Positions 53,583 to 64,000 of a stretch of DNA of 64,000 nt are shown one piece after another (within the stretch, counting starts at the first letter, position 1; every line of letters starts with the position of its first letter). The notes below the pieces were generated by a model. It saw nothing but the letters and a program-made list of their open reading frames with translations, did no database searches and was not told the DNA's origin. A program made the translations under genes and the position numbers. The stretch comes from Dyella silvae (GTDB lineage: Bacteria; Pseudomonadota; Gammaproteobacteria; Xanthomonadales; Rhodanobacteraceae): the NCBI RefSeq assembly GCF_026421305.1, contig NZ_JAPJBQ010000008.1, forward strand, positions 62,001-126,000, read 5' to 3'.

Positions 53583-55478
53583 TTACTTCTCTCCTGAATC
53601 ATTGCGGCGCAGCGACACCACGTTGCCCGGCTGCGACGACTCGCCCCAGCGAAACGATGGCAGCAAATGGGATACGCAGGCGCGCAACGCGTCTTCGTCA
53701 TAGGCGACCACCGCATCGGCCGCCCTGGCCATCTGAATGTTGAGCAGATCCCACTTAACCGGACGGTACTGGGCGAGAAAAATCTTCGCATGCGTCGTCT
53801 CGATGTAGTTCTCGAGGGGGTGGAACAATTCCTCGAACAGTTTTTCGCCGGAGCGCAGTCCCGTGTAGACAATCGGAATTTCCGTGCCGGGCTTACGTCC
53901 CGCCAGGCGGATCATCTGCTCGGCCAGATCGCGGATCTTGATCGGCTCGCCCATATCCAGCGCAAAAATCTCACCGCCCTTGCCGATGCTGGCCGCCTGC
54001 AGGATCAACTGACAGGCTTCCGGAATGGTCATGAAGTAGCGGGAGATCTCCGGATGGGTGATGGTCACCGGCCCGCCATTGCGAATCTGCTCGCGGAACA
54101 GCGGCACCACCGACCCTGCGGAATCGAGCACATTGCCGAAACGCACCGTAATGAAGTGAGTGTTCGAATGCTCGTTGAGGTTCTGACACCAGATTTCCGC
54201 GAGACGCTTGCAGGCGCCCATCACACTGGTGGGATTCACCGCCTTGTCGGTGGAAATCAACACGAAGCATTCCACCTCGTGCCGGTCAGCCAGATCGGCC
54301 ACGTTTCGCGTAGCCATCACGTTATTGCGGAACGCCGCACGCAGCTGCGCCTGCAGCATAGGCACATGCTTGTAAGCGGCCGCATGGAACACGACCTGCG
54401 GCTTATATTCGCCGAACAGCTTGCGCATGGCCGCCGTATCGCCGCAATCGGCGAGCACGCCTTCGAAAATCAGTTCGGGATACTCCGCACGCAGCTCCTG
54501 CGAAATCCGGTAGAGATTGAACTCGCAGTTTTCCACGACGCACAACGATTGCGCCCCAAGGCGGGCCACCTGACGGCAGAGCTCCGAGCCGATCGAACCG
54601 CCACCACCCGTAACCAGTACGCGACGCCCGGTGAGCGTCACGCGAATGGCGGTCCAGTCCAGCTCCACCGTGTCCCGGCCAAGCAGGTCTTCAATCGCCA
54701 CTTCCTTGATCTCGTTGAAGTGCGCGCGGCCGGAAACCACGTCCTCCAATTTGGGAACGGTGCGGTAAGGCAAACCGCTCAGATCACACAGCTCCACCAC
54801 GCGACGCATTTCCTGCGTCGAAGCGGCGGGCATCGCGATCAGCAGCATCTGCGCCGCCACCTCGCGTGCGAGCTCGGGAATCTGCTCGATGCGCCCCAGC
54901 ACCGGCCGGCCGCTGATACTGGCGCCACGCAGACTTTCGCTGTCATCGACGAAGCCCACGACGGTATAGCCGTTGTCGCGAAGCAGGTCGCGCGAAAGCG
55001 CCTCGCCAGCGCGATCCGCGCCAACAATCAGAACGCGCTGCGCAGGCTTGGCCTGGAACACGTCGACACGGCTGTCTTTCCAGAAGCGGTAAGCCAGGCG
55101 GGGGCCACCCAGCAACACGGCGAGCACCACGGGATAAAGCAGCAACACCGAGCGCGGTACGTCAGCCAGTCGGTTGTAGAGAATGAGTACGGCGGCAATG
55201 GCGAGCGCGCCGATGATCGCCGCGCGCAGGATGTTCCACAGATCAGGCAGGCTGGCAAAGCGCCAGACGCCTTTGTAAAGACCTGTCCAGCTCATGACGG
55301 CGCCCTGGACCAGCAGCACCAGCGGAAATTCGAGCGCATGAAAGCTGATCGCCGCGTTGTCGATCATGGCGTAGCGCAACGCCTTGGCGATCCACCACGC
55401 CAGCGCAGCCATCAGCAGGTCGTGCAACACCACGGCCGTACGCGGATGAATGACACTGACCCATTTACGAAGCGACAT
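53583..55478 (-). CDS. Nucleotide-sugar 4,6-dehydratase, CapD/WbpM family
   Basis: 631 residues. Four or five membrane segments form the N-terminal 110 residues. A first Rossmann region (RVLIVGADRAGEALSRDLL) is followed by the catalytic SDR domain, GGGGSIGSELCRQ, then FVLISTDKAVNPTSVMGACKR, where Met replaces the usual Tyr, as typical of WbpM/FlaA1. It dehydrates UDP-GlcNAc to a 4-keto-6-deoxy sugar used for O-antigen or capsule. Its start overlaps the WecA-like gene by 14 bases, and galU follows directly. Confidence 0.92.
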   Translation of the reverse strand: MSLRKWVSVIHPRTAVVLHDLLMAALAWWIAKALRYAMIDNAAISFHALEFPLVLLVQGAVMSWTGLYKGVWRFASLPDLWNILRAAIIGALAIAAVLILYNRLADVPRSVLLLYPVVLAVLLGGPRLAYRFWKDSRVDVFQAKPAQRVLIVGADRAGEALSRDLLRDNGYTVVGFVDDSESLRGASISGRPVLGRIEQIPELAREVAAQMLLIAMPAASTQEMRRVVELCDLSGLPYRTVPKLEDVVSGRAHFNEIKEVAIEDLLGRDTVELDWTAIRVTLTGRRVLVTGGGGSIGSELCRQVARLGAQSLCVVENCEFNLYRISQELRAEYPELIFEGVLADCGDTAAMRKLFGEYKPQVVFHAAAYKHVPMLQAQLRAAFRNNVMATRNVADLADRHEVECFVLISTDKAVNPTSVMGACKRLAEIWCQNLNEHSNTHFITVRFGNVLDSAGSVVPLFREQIRNGGPVTITHPEISRYFMTIPEACQLILQAASIGKGGEIFALDMGEPIKIRDLAEQMIRLAGRKPGTEIPIVYTGLRSGEKLFEELFHPLENYIETTHAKIFLAQYRPVKWDLLNIQMARAADAVVAYDEDALRACVSHLLPSFRWGESSQPGNVVSLRRNDSGEK

Positions 55479-56496
55479 GACAGACCTTGTGCGAAACGCG
55501 CCGCAAACACTGGCGCTTCATGAGTATCCATACGGCGGTCGCTATCAGGTAGGTACCGATAAATACCGGCACCGCCCATGCCGGCCAGGCCCATGCAAGT
55601 GCGGCCAGCGGAGCCGCCACCAACATGTTCCAGGCCAGATAGCACGCCCCCCCTCCGGCATGCGTAAATCCACTGCGAACCAACCACTGGTAAAGATGTT
55701 CGCGGTGCGCAGTGTACCAACGACGGCCAGCCACCATACGCCCCAACAGGGTAAGCGTAGCGTCCGCTACAAAAGATGAACTGAGGATCAAAGCCGGCCA
55801 GAGCAGGTGCCAATCCACCCGCCAGAGCAGCGCCACGAGGGCAAACAGCAGCAACCCCATGGTGCCGCTGCCCACATCCCCCATGAAAATGCGGGCCCGG
55901 GGCCGGTTGTAGTACCAGAAGCCCAATGCCGCAGCCGCCAGGCTGGCTGCCGCCGTCATAAGCGCAGGCTGGGCGGCCGCATAAGCCAGCAGCGCCAGCC
56001 CCACACCGACAAAAATCACCTGCTGCGCCAGCAGACCATCAATGCCATCCATAAAGTTGTGCAGGTTGATGCTCCAGCCACCCGCGAGCACCAGCAAGGG
56101 CACCCACCACCACGACATGCCGCCCGTCGCGAGCGCAAAGGCAATCAACGCAGCCGACAGCAGCTGGATGCCCAGCCGTGGCAGCACGGGCAGGGAGCGA
56201 TGGTCGTCCCACCAACCAACCGCTGCCACCAGCAAAGTGGCAGCTGAAAGCGAGAGCACGACGGGTATGGGCCACGCCGCCGGCAAGGTAAGCAGAGCAA
56301 GGGGCATCGTCAGCAGTACGGCAACGACAATGCCAATGCCGCCGCCACGCGGTGTGGGAATGGTGTGCGAGCGACGCTGCCCCGGCAGATCCATCATCCC
56401 TCGGCGATGCGCATAGGCAATCGCACCGCGCACCACGATCAGCGCGATCAACAACGAGGCCAGCACTATCCCTATCGCCAGCGAAACAGACGTCAT
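55465..56496 (-). CDS. Undecaprenyl-phosphate sugar-1-phosphate transferase (WecA/WbpL type)
   Basis: 343 residues with about ten hydrophobic helices. The MraY/WecA catalytic loops are visible: GWWDDHRSLPVLPRL, NLHNFMDGIDGLLAQQ and the FMGDVGSGTMGLLL metal motif; a late HREHLYQWLV fits the His-containing loop. It adds GlcNAc-1-P or a related sugar to undecaprenyl phosphate and so starts O-antigen synthesis at the inner membrane. The start at 56496 is fixed by GAGG and by the lapB stop seven bases upstream. The CapD-type dehydratase next to it probably makes its donor sugar. Confidence 0.9.
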   Translation of the reverse strand: MTSVSLAIGIVLASLLIALIVVRGAIAYAHRRGMMDLPGQRRSHTIPTPRGGGIGIVVAVLLTMPLALLTLPAAWPIPVVLSLSAATLLVAAVGWWDDHRSLPVLPRLGIQLLSAALIAFALATGGMSWWWVPLLVLAGGWSINLHNFMDGIDGLLAQQVIFVGVGLALLAYAAAQPALMTAAASLAAAALGFWYYNRPRARIFMGDVGSGTMGLLLFALVALLWRVDWHLLWPALILSSSFVADATLTLLGRMVAGRRWYTAHREHLYQWLVRSGFTHAGGGACYLAWNMLVAAPLAALAWAWPAWAVPVFIGTYLIATAVWILMKRQCLRRVSHKVCHVAS

Positions 56497-56503
56497 CCGA
56501 ACC

Positions 56504-57679
56504 TCATTCGTTGGCCACACCATGAATCGGGCGAATCGTGCTCCAGCTCTTGCAGCTCGGGCACTGCCAATGATGCGCCTTGGCACCGAAGCCGCAGCGG
56601 CTGCAGCGATACATGGCCTGGCCTTCCAGCAGCTTCTTGGTGAGATCGCGCAGAATCAGGAAATTCTCCCGCGCCTCGCCTTCGATCTTGTCCATGGTGG
56701 CATCGATCAACGCCATCAGCCCGCGCACGGAAGGACGCTGACGCAACTGCGACGTGAGGAACTCGATCGCTGTGCGTTCACCGTCGCGCTGCTGATAAAG
56801 GCGCGTGAGCGCGAGCACCGGCGAGATGCCGTGATAACGCTCAAGAATGTCACGCAGAAAATGCTCCGCATGTTCCATCTGTTGGGAGCGGGCGTAACTG
56901 TTGAGCAACGGCGGAAGGATTTCCGGCACAAAGGCGATATCCGCCTCCACCGCCTGCTCATAAACCTTGGCCGCTTCGGCGTGCTGACCTTCCTCGGCAT
57001 ACAGCCGGCCGGTAAGCATGAAGGCACGTACGCAATCGGCCTGACAGGCAAAGGCCTGACGCAGATACTCGCGTGCATCCTGCCGCGCGCCATGCTGCCG
57101 CGATTGCTCGGCCAGCTCGCAGTAGAACTGCGCGATCATGCCGGCTTCGTCCTCACCGGTCATGGCTTCCAGCCGGCGTGCGTGCTCAATCGCTTTGTGC
57201 CAATCGCGCTCGTGCTGGTAGATCGCGATCAAGTGGCGCAATGCCGAAGGCGCGTGCGCATCCATCGCGACCAGATCGGAGAACAAGGTTTCCGCGCGGT
57301 CGAGCAAGCCCGCACGCATGTAATCCTCGCCCAGCTCAAGCAAGGCGACCGTCTTCATGGCGTCGGACAAACCGGGGCGCGATACCAGGTGCTGGTGCAG
57401 GCGAATGGCCCGGTCCACCTCGCCGCGACGCCGGAACAGGTTGCCCAGAGCGAGATGGGTTTCCACCGTATCGCGGTTGTATTCGGCGAGTTTGAGGAAG
57501 ACTTCGATCGCCTTGTCCTGCTCTTCGTTGAGCAGGTAGTTCAGTCCGCGGAAGTAGTCGGAAGAAAGCTCACTGACCTGCGCGCCGGAGCGGCGTACAC
57601 CCGCCCTGCGGGCCGTCCACCAGCCACTGGCGAACGCCGCGGGTACCAACAGGATAAGGACGTACTGAAGCGCGTTCAT
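56504..57679 (-). CDS. lapB: Lipopolysaccharide assembly protein LapB
   Basis: 391 residues with a single N-terminal membrane segment (MNALQYVLILLVPAAFASGW). An array of tetratricopeptide repeats follows, for example ETHLALGNLFRRRGEVDRAIRLHQHL. A C-terminal rubredoxin-like zinc knuckle has two CxxC motifs (YRCSRCGFGAKAHHWQCPSCKSW). LapB recruits FtsH to LpxC and so sets the rate of lipid A synthesis. The ATG overlaps the lapA stop (ATGA). Its place directly before O-antigen genes links lipid A control to O-antigen supply. Confidence 0.96.
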   Translation of the reverse strand: MNALQYVLILLVPAAFASGWWTARRAGVRRSGAQVSELSSDYFRGLNYLLNEEQDKAIEVFLKLAEYNRDTVETHLALGNLFRRRGEVDRAIRLHQHLVSRPGLSDAMKTVALLELGEDYMRAGLLDRAETLFSDLVAMDAHAPSALRHLIAIYQHERDWHKAIEHARRLEAMTGEDEAGMIAQFYCELAEQSRQHGARQDAREYLRQAFACQADCVRAFMLTGRLYAEEGQHAEAAKVYEQAVEADIAFVPEILPPLLNSYARSQQMEHAEHFLRDILERYHGISPVLALTRLYQQRDGERTAIEFLTSQLRQRPSVRGLMALIDATMDKIEGEARENFLILRDLTKKLLEGQAMYRCSRCGFGAKAHHWQCPSCKSWSTIRPIHGVANE

Positions 57680-57945
57680 GCACCGGCCGGCGTGGTCTTG
57701 GCCTTGGCGCCTGCTTGCTTCGACGCCTGACGACGCTGGCGCCGATGCCGTGAACTGACGCCCAGCCAAGCGGTAAGCCCGCCCAGTAGCCAGCCGATCA
57801 CGAGCGCCAGCAGCAAAGCGGCACCTTTGGGCAGCTGCAGGCGTACAAACCCGAGGTCATAGCCGACCAGGTCGGCATTGAGCGCGCCCAGCACAATGCC
57901 CGCGGCAATAAAGAACAGAAGGATCAGCGTCACAATCAGTCGCAT
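57676..57945 (-). CDS. lapA: Lipopolysaccharide assembly protein LapA
   Basis: 89 residues, DUF1049 family. Two membrane segments (VTLILLFFIAAGIVLGALN and GAALLLALVIGWLLGGLTAW) enclose a short periplasmic loop. A basic cytoplasmic tail (RHRRQRRQASKQAGAKAK) follows. It partners LapB in lipopolysaccharide assembly. It is cotranscribed with lapB through a four-base overlap and lies downstream of ihfB, the classical gammaproteobacterial order. Confidence 0.95.
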   Translation of the reverse strand: MRLIVTLILLFFIAAGIVLGALNADLVGYDLGFVRLQLPKGAALLLALVIGWLLGGLTAWLGVSSRHRRQRRQASKQAGAKAKTTPAGA

Positions 57946-58050
57946 CCCGCGACTTTACCCGATTGCCAAAGGTCATCACAGGCGTGCATTCGCATGCCCT
58001 TCATAAAGCAGGTACCGCGTCAGAAAAGCACGCTTGATGTACTGAGCCGT

Positions 58051-58094
58051 TTAAAAAAAAGAAGGCAGGATCGGCCCTGGGGCCGCCTGCCTTC
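58051..58094 (-). terminator. Terminator after ihfB
   Basis: GAAGGCAGG/CCTGCCTTC stem with an inner GGCC-CTGG-GGCC stem, followed on the minus strand by eight T. It separates ihfB from lapA, so lapA-lapB probably have their own promoter or rely on read-through. Confidence 0.85.
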
Positions 58095-58128
58095 GCAAGT
58101 TCTTGGCATGACATCCGATGGCCGGATA

Positions 58129-58416
58129 TCAATCCAGATTCAGGTTGACGCGCTCACGCAGTTCCTTGCCCGGCTTGAAGTGCGGAACGTGCTTACCCGG
58201 AAGCGCTACGGCGTCGCCCGTCTTGGGATTGCGGCCCATGCGAGGCGGACGATAGTGCAAGGCAAAGCTGCCGAAACCGCGAACTTCAATGCGCTCGCCA
58301 TTGGACAGGGCGTGGCTCATCTGTTCGATCACGCTCTTGACCGCCAACTCCACATCGGCGAACGCGAGGTGGGTCTGACGCCGTGACAGCGCCTCAATCA
58401 ATTCGGATTTGGTCAT
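58129..58416 (-). CDS. ihfB: Integration host factor beta subunit
   Basis: 95 residues of the DNABII family. It begins [21 protein letters not shown] and has the arm motif [21 protein letters not shown], with the Pro that intercalates DNA at its tip. With IhfA it bends DNA sharply for recombination, replication and transcription. It lies 71 bases after rpsA, as in E. coli. A 9-bp hairpin in that gap may reduce read-through from rpsA. Confidence 0.97.
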   Translation of the reverse strand: MTKSELIEALSRRQTHLAFADVELAVKSVIEQMSHALSNGERIEVRGFGSFALHYRPPRMGRNPKTGDAVALPGKHVPHFKPGKELRERVNLNLD

Positions 58417-58444
58417 GGGTCCCCAATGTCCGTGACGTGAAATC

Positions 58445-58469
58445 GCGGGGCGGCTGAGCGCCGCCCCGC
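58445..58469 (-). terminator. Attenuator-like hairpin between rpsA and ihfB
   Basis: GCGGGGCGG/CCGCCCCGC, a perfect 9-bp stem with a seven-base loop, without a T run. Confidence 0.45.
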
Positions 58470-58487
58470 ATTCCTACTGCGTACTGC

Positions 58488-60161
58488 TTAGTCAGCCTTG
58501 TTGAGCTGCTCCTTGAGCAGCGCACCGAGCTTCGTCGTACCGCCGGAGGCGTTCGAGTACTCGGCCATAGCGTCGTGCAGTTCTTCTTCGTCCTTCGCGC
58601 GGATCGACAGCTGCAGCTGGCGGCCCTTACGGTCCATGCCGGTGAACTTGGCTTCGACCTTGTCGCCCACCTTCAGATGCTGCGTGGCATCGTCGATGCG
58701 CTCCTTGGCGATGTCGTTGGCGCGCAGGTAACCCTCGACGCCCTCGCCCAGATCGATCACGGCGCCCTTGGCGTCCACTTCCTTCACGGTACCGTTGACG
58801 ATGGTGCCGCGCGGATTGGTGGCCATGAACTGACCAAACGGATCCTGCTCCATCTGCTTGATGCCGAGGGAGATGCGCTCGCGCTCCGGATCCACGGCCA
58901 GCACCACGGCTTCGATCTCGTCGCCCTTCTTGAAGTTGCGAACGAGGTCTTCACCGGAGGCCTGCCAGGAGATGTCGGACAGGTGGACCAGACCGTCGAT
59001 GCCGCCATCCAGGCCGATGAAGATGCCGAAGTCGGTGATCGACTTGATCTGACCGGACACCTTGTCGCCCTTTTTGTGCATCGCTGCGAAGGCTTCCCAC
59101 GGGTTCGAGCGGGTCTGCTTGATACCCAGCGAGATGCGGCGACGCTCTTCATCCACGTCCAGCACCATCACTTCGGTCTCGTCACCAACCTGCACAACCT
59201 TGGCCGGGTTGACGTTCTTGTTGGTCCAGTCCATTTCGGACACGTGGACCAGGCCTTCCACGCCCGGCTCGATCTCGACGAAGCAGCCGTAATCGGTGAC
59301 GTTGGAGACCTTGCCGAACAGGCGGCTGCCGACCGGGTAGCGGCGGGCGATGGCGACCCACGGATCGTCACCCAGCTGCTTGAGGCCCAGCGACACGCGG
59401 TTACGCTCGCGGTCGTACTTCAGCACGCGGACGTCCAGCTCGTCGCCGACGTTGACGACTTCGGACGGATGACGCACGCGCTTCCACGCCATGTCGGTGA
59501 TGTGCAGCAGGCCGTCGATACCGCCCAGGTCCACGAATGCGCCGTAGTCGGTGAGGTTCTTGACCGTGCCCTTGACCACTGCGCCCTCGGTGAGGCGCTC
59601 AAGCAGCTTCTCGCGCTCCTCGGAGAACTCGGTCTCGACGACGGCACGGCGGCTGACCACAACGTTGTTGCGCTTGCGGTCGAGCTTGATGATCTTGAAC
59701 TCGAGGTCCTTGCCTTCCAGGTAAACCGGATCGCGGACCGGACGGACGTCGACCAGCGAGCCCGGCAGGAATGCGCGGACGTCCTTGATGTCGACGGTGA
59801 AACCACCCTTGACCTTGCCGGAAATCTTGCCGGTGATGGTCTCTTCCTTGTCGAAGGCCTGCTCGAGGTCGTCCCATACCATGGAACGCTTGGCCTTCTC
59901 ACGGGAGAGCTTGGTCTCGCCGAAACCGTCTTCCAGGGCGTCGAGGGCAACCTTCACCTCATCGCCTACCTGCACTTCCAGCTCTCCGCTCTCGTCCTTG
60001 AACTGCTCGATCGGGACGATGCCTTCGCTCTTCAGGCCAGCGTTGATCACGACGACGTCGTTGCGGATTTCCACAACGATACCCGTGACGATCGCGCCCG
60101 GCTTCAGCTTGGAGATAGCCTGTTGGCTCTGTTCAAACAGTTCGGCAAAACTTTCAGTCAT
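58488..60161 (-). CDS. rpsA: 30S ribosomal protein S1
   Basis: 557 residues with six S1 repeats, e.g. [63 protein letters not shown] and [21 protein letters not shown]. It binds mRNA on the 30S subunit and starts [14 protein letters not shown]. The ribosome site before ATG is weak, as in other bacteria, where S1 represses its own translation. The frame runs upstream into cmk territory, but that extension is not real. Confidence 0.98.
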   Translation of the reverse strand: MTESFAELFEQSQQAISKLKPGAIVTGIVVEIRNDVVVINAGLKSEGIVPIEQFKDESGELEVQVGDEVKVALDALEDGFGETKLSREKAKRSMVWDDLEQAFDKEETITGKISGKVKGGFTVDIKDVRAFLPGSLVDVRPVRDPVYLEGKDLEFKIIKLDRKRNNVVVSRRAVVETEFSEEREKLLERLTEGAVVKGTVKNLTDYGAFVDLGGIDGLLHITDMAWKRVRHPSEVVNVGDELDVRVLKYDRERNRVSLGLKQLGDDPWVAIARRYPVGSRLFGKVSNVTDYGCFVEIEPGVEGLVHVSEMDWTNKNVNPAKVVQVGDETEVMVLDVDEERRRISLGIKQTRSNPWEAFAAMHKKGDKVSGQIKSITDFGIFIGLDGGIDGLVHLSDISWQASGEDLVRNFKKGDEIEAVVLAVDPERERISLGIKQMEQDPFGQFMATNPRGTIVNGTVKEVDAKGAVIDLGEGVEGYLRANDIAKERIDDATQHLKVGDKVEAKFTGMDRKGRQLQLSIRAKDEEELHDAMAEYSNASGGTTKLGALLKEQLNKAD

Positions 60162-60327
60162 GTTGATTCCAGAAATGAGAAAAGGCCTTAGGTCCTTGTG
60201 CGCACCTGTATGAATGGCGCACGGACGGTCGGCCCACCGGTTATGGGTGTCTTGGGATCGCTCCCTTGGCACCGTTGACCAATATCCCCCGCCAGGGCAG
60301 GGGCGCCAAAAGCCGCCGGCAGCCCTA

Positions 60328-61008
60328 TCAGGACTGCACGACAGCCAATACTTTCGCGACGACGACGTCGATGCCCATGCCGGTGGTGTCGATAAAAACC
60401 GCATCCGCGGCCGGCTTGAGCGGCGCGACCGCTCGCGATGCATCGCGGGCGTCACGCGCTTCGATCTCGCGCTGAAGGGTAGCAAGTGTAACGCTGAGTC
60501 CCTTTTCCTTCAACTGCTTATAGCGCCTTTTCGCCCGTTCGGCGGCGCTCGCCGTCAGAAAGACCTTGAAGGGCGCCTCGGGGAAGATCACCGTGCCCAT
60601 ATCGCGCCCGTCCGCCACCAGGCCCGGGGCCTTGCGAAAAGCCAGCTGCATATCTACAAGTGCCTGACGCACCGAAGGAATCGAGGCAATGGCAGAGGCA
60701 GCCGCACCCGCCGTTTCGGTGCGCAGTTCGTCCGTGGCGTCGTGGCCATTCACCAGCACCCGGGTGTCCTCGCCGTCCGGCGCAGCGTGAAAGCGGATCT
60801 TGGTGGTCTGGGCGCACCGGGTGACTGCCTCAACGTCGGAGAGATCCAGCCCCTCCGCGCCCGCGGCATAGCCCACTGCACGGTAAAGTGCCCCGGAGTC
60901 CAGCAGCCGCCAACCCAGCGTTTCCGCCACCAGACGGCTGATGGTGCCCTTGCCCGACCCCGAAGGCCCGTCGATGGTGAGTACAGGGACGGACGAAGAC
61001 GAGGTCAT
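60328..61008 (-). CDS. cmk: Cytidylate kinase
   Basis: 226 residues. The P-loop is [30 protein letters not shown] binds CMP, and [21 protein letters not shown] carries the LID-proximal Arg/Asp. It phosphorylates CMP and dCMP. AGGAG lies five bases before the ATG at 61008, which is preferred over an ATG 11 codons upstream. It is the first gene of the cmk-rpsA-ihfB block, divergent from the acyl-CoA-binding protein gene. Confidence 0.96.
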   Translation of the reverse strand: MTSSSSVPVLTIDGPSGSGKGTISRLVAETLGWRLLDSGALYRAVGYAAGAEGLDLSDVEAVTRCAQTTKIRFHAAPDGEDTRVLVNGHDATDELRTETAGAAASAIASIPSVRQALVDMQLAFRKAPGLVADGRDMGTVIFPEAPFKVFLTASAAERAKRRYKQLKEKGLSVTLATLQREIEARDARDASRAVAPLKPAADAVFIDTTGMGIDVVVAKVLAVVQS

Positions 61009-61107
61009 AGGGACTCCTGACGGCGGCGAAAGAAAACGCATATGCTATCGCGTTGGTCCTCGCACGGAACGCGGGATTTCCTGTAGCCCTCATTAGTCCG
61101 TCTGACC

Positions 61108-61380
61108 ATGCAAGTCCAAACCATGACCGATCTGCGTCGCGAATTCGAACAAGCCGCTGAAAACATCCAGCGCCTTGGACAGCGACCGGACAACGACACC
61201 CTGCTCAAGCTCTACGCCCTCTACAAGCAGGGCTCCGAAGGCGATGTCCACGGCGAACAGCCTGGCTTCTTCGACTTCATCGGCACCGCCAAGTACGAAG
61301 CGTGGGCGCAACTGCGCGGGCTCCCCGGAGATGACGCCATGCAGCGCTACATCGAGCTGGTGCACGATCTGCTGGCCTGA
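61108..61380 (+). CDS. Acyl-CoA-binding protein
   Basis: 90 residues of the four-helix ACBP fold. YALYKQGSEGD, with the Tyr and Lys that contact CoA, and FIGTAKYEAWAQLRG are the family signature. It buffers long-chain acyl-CoA in the cytoplasm. ACBP is common in eukaryotes but found in a minority of bacteria, including xanthomonads. A Met at position 6 (MTDLRREFEQ) may be the real start, since neither has a good ribosome site. The downstream fadH also serves acyl-CoA oxidation. Confidence 0.93.
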   Translation: MQVQTMTDLRREFEQAAENIQRLGQRPDNDTLLKLYALYKQGSEGDVHGEQPGFFDFIGTAKYEAWAQLRGLPGDDAMQRYIELVHDLLA

Positions 61381-61414
61381 CCCGCCCTTCCCGCTGATCC
61401 CCGCCCCGATCTGA

Positions 61415-63586
<2,172 letters not shown>

Positions 63587-63656
63587 GCACCTGACCGACC
63601 TCATAGCGGGAGCGCACGAGTGCACTCCCGTATCGGGCGGCCGTGGCCCAGAAACG

Positions 63657-63685
63657 ACAACGCCCGGCTTTTGGCCGGGCGTTGT
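63657..63685 (+). terminator. Terminator hairpin after fadH
   Basis: ACAACGCCCGGC/GCCGGGCGTTGT, a perfect 12-bp stem with a TTTTG loop, 70 bases beyond the stop. There is no T run. Confidence 0.65.
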
Positions 63686-63699
63686 ACTGAAAAAGAAAG

Positions 63700-63815
63700 C
63701 GCCCCGCTGGGCAACGCGTCGATATGGGTCAGGGGGGAGGAAGACCAGATATCGCGGGGATAGCGTTGCAGCGGGGCGAGGGTCGCCGCCACCTGGGGGG
63801 AGGGGACGGTGGCGG
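63700..63815. ncRNA. Possible structured RNA with purine-rich loops
   Basis: The first hairpin pairs CGCCCCGCTG-GG-CAACGC (63700-63717) with GCGTTG-CAGCGGGGCG (63763-63778) and has a nested GATAT...ATATC pairing. The second is CCGCCACC/GGTGGCGG. Both loops carry GGGGGGAGG. Whether it is transcribed, and from which strand, is unknown. Confidence 0.3.
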
Positions 63816-63904
63816 GACGGAAGAAATAATATGATCGACGAGTTATAGAAACAAATATATATTTAGAGGCCTACTTATTCGAAAAACCTATTAAAGCCCT
63901 TGCC

Positions 63905-64000
63905 ATGTTCGACTTCCGTCAGCTTCGTTACTTTGTAACGGTCGCCGAGGAGCTCAGCTTCACCCGGGCGGCCCAGCGGCTATACATTTCACAGCCCCCT
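63905..64000 (+). CDS. LysR-family regulator, N-terminal part only (runs off the window)
   Basis: The first 32 codons are present: [19 protein letters not shown], then the HTH opening [13 protein letters not shown]. This matches the start of LysR-type DNA-binding domains; the CatR/CbbR branch often begins this way. The upstream 80 bases are unusually AT-rich for this window (ATATATATTTAG), as expected for a regulatory promoter. The target and effector cannot be read from this fragment. Confidence 0.9.
   Translation, partial: MFDFRQLRYFVTVAEELSFTRAAQRLYISQPP

Larger units (their letters stand above)
63587..63904. other. Intergenic region downstream of fadH with three stem-loops
   Basis: 318 bases. 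It holds a terminator stem (63657-63685), a long imperfect hairpin (63700-63778), a CCGCCACC/GGTGGCGG stem (63786-63815) and an AT-rich promoter-like segment (63825-63895) before the LysR gene. No protein gene is convincing; a minus-strand frame (63601-63792) lacks a start signal. Confidence 0.55.

Noticed and set aside
53667-55523. Open frame of 618 codons on the plus strand
   Set aside because: It is antisense to the CapD/WbpM gene, which has all family motifs. The plus-strand product is His/Arg/Gln-rich without any domain, a normal consequence of high GC content.
58575-60191. Open frame of 538 codons antisense to rpsA
   Set aside because: Shadow of the S1 repeats: it shows periodic LDA/DDV patterns from the opposite strand and no family features.
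63601-63792. Minus-strand frame downstream of fadH
   Set aside because: 63 codons with no ribosome site, spanning several hairpins; RNA structure explains the composition better.

Overview
This 64 kb window is contiguous chromosomal DNA of high GC content. Gene content points to a gammaproteobacterium of the Xanthomonadales, most likely the Rhodanobacteraceae (Dyella, Rhodanobacter or Luteibacter type). The clues are the rpfE-recJ pair typical of xanthomonads, an E. coli-like rluC/rne divergent pair, the cmk-rpsA-ihfB-lapA-lapB block, and a MASE1-type sensor kinase. The genus is inferred from gene content, not from a database search. I see no prophage, insertion sequence or CRISPR array. The only repeat of mobile character is a REP-like inverted pair at 27281-27401.

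Layout. 1-7202: the end of rluB, an ArsC-like reductase, a coupled aminotransferase/omega-amidase pair (ybdL-yafV type), a LysR regulator divergent from azoR, and a secreted amidohydrolase. 7310-17958: an accessory signalling region with a small conserved-looking ORF, a stand-alone receiver, a LuxR-type response regulator overlapping a MASE1 histidine kinase, a second LuxR-type regulator, two small envelope proteins, a DUF3300-DUF2950 operon, and a divergent outer-membrane barrel plus polytopic membrane protein. 17963-22511: recJ, rpfE and an ABC-F gene chained by ATGA overlaps. 22701-27224: a small periplasmic protein, agmatine-to-putrescine enzymes (aguA, aguB), a PEBP-like protein and a TraB-family membrane protein. 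27410-33142: GH18 chitinase, two tandem cytochromes c, nfuA, pterin dehydratase, an atypical CPBP-like membrane protein and rluC. 33143-38231: rne with a structured leader, a GacA/UvrY-type regulator and a Gly-Cys-Leu tRNA cluster. 38469-43817: pirin, metallo-beta-lactamase-fold hydrolase, a TetR/MFS pair with two operators, a CsaA-like protein and an FAD oxidoreductase. 43910-61008: pbpC plus a 2010-residue alpha-2-macroglobulin, galU, a CapD/WbpM dehydratase, a WecA-like transferase, lapB, lapA, ihfB, rpsA and cmk. 61108-64000: acyl-CoA-binding protein, fadH and the start of a LysR gene.

The most interesting signal is in the accessory region. A near-palindrome of the form (C)GTA-N4-TAC(G), with a mostly A/T-rich centre, occurs six times, always between genes: before the small ORF (7682), before the lone receiver (8315), twice between the kinase and the second regulator (10683, 10817), and twice in the DUF3300/outer-membrane divergent promoter (15763, 15812). 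I infer one regulon, probably controlled by the local LuxR-type regulators and devoted to the cell envelope. Other notable signals are a perfect hairpin covering the ribosome binding site of the metallo-hydrolase gene, terminator-like hairpins inside the tRNA cluster, tandem 11-bp repeats before nfuA, and purine-looped hairpins downstream of fadH.
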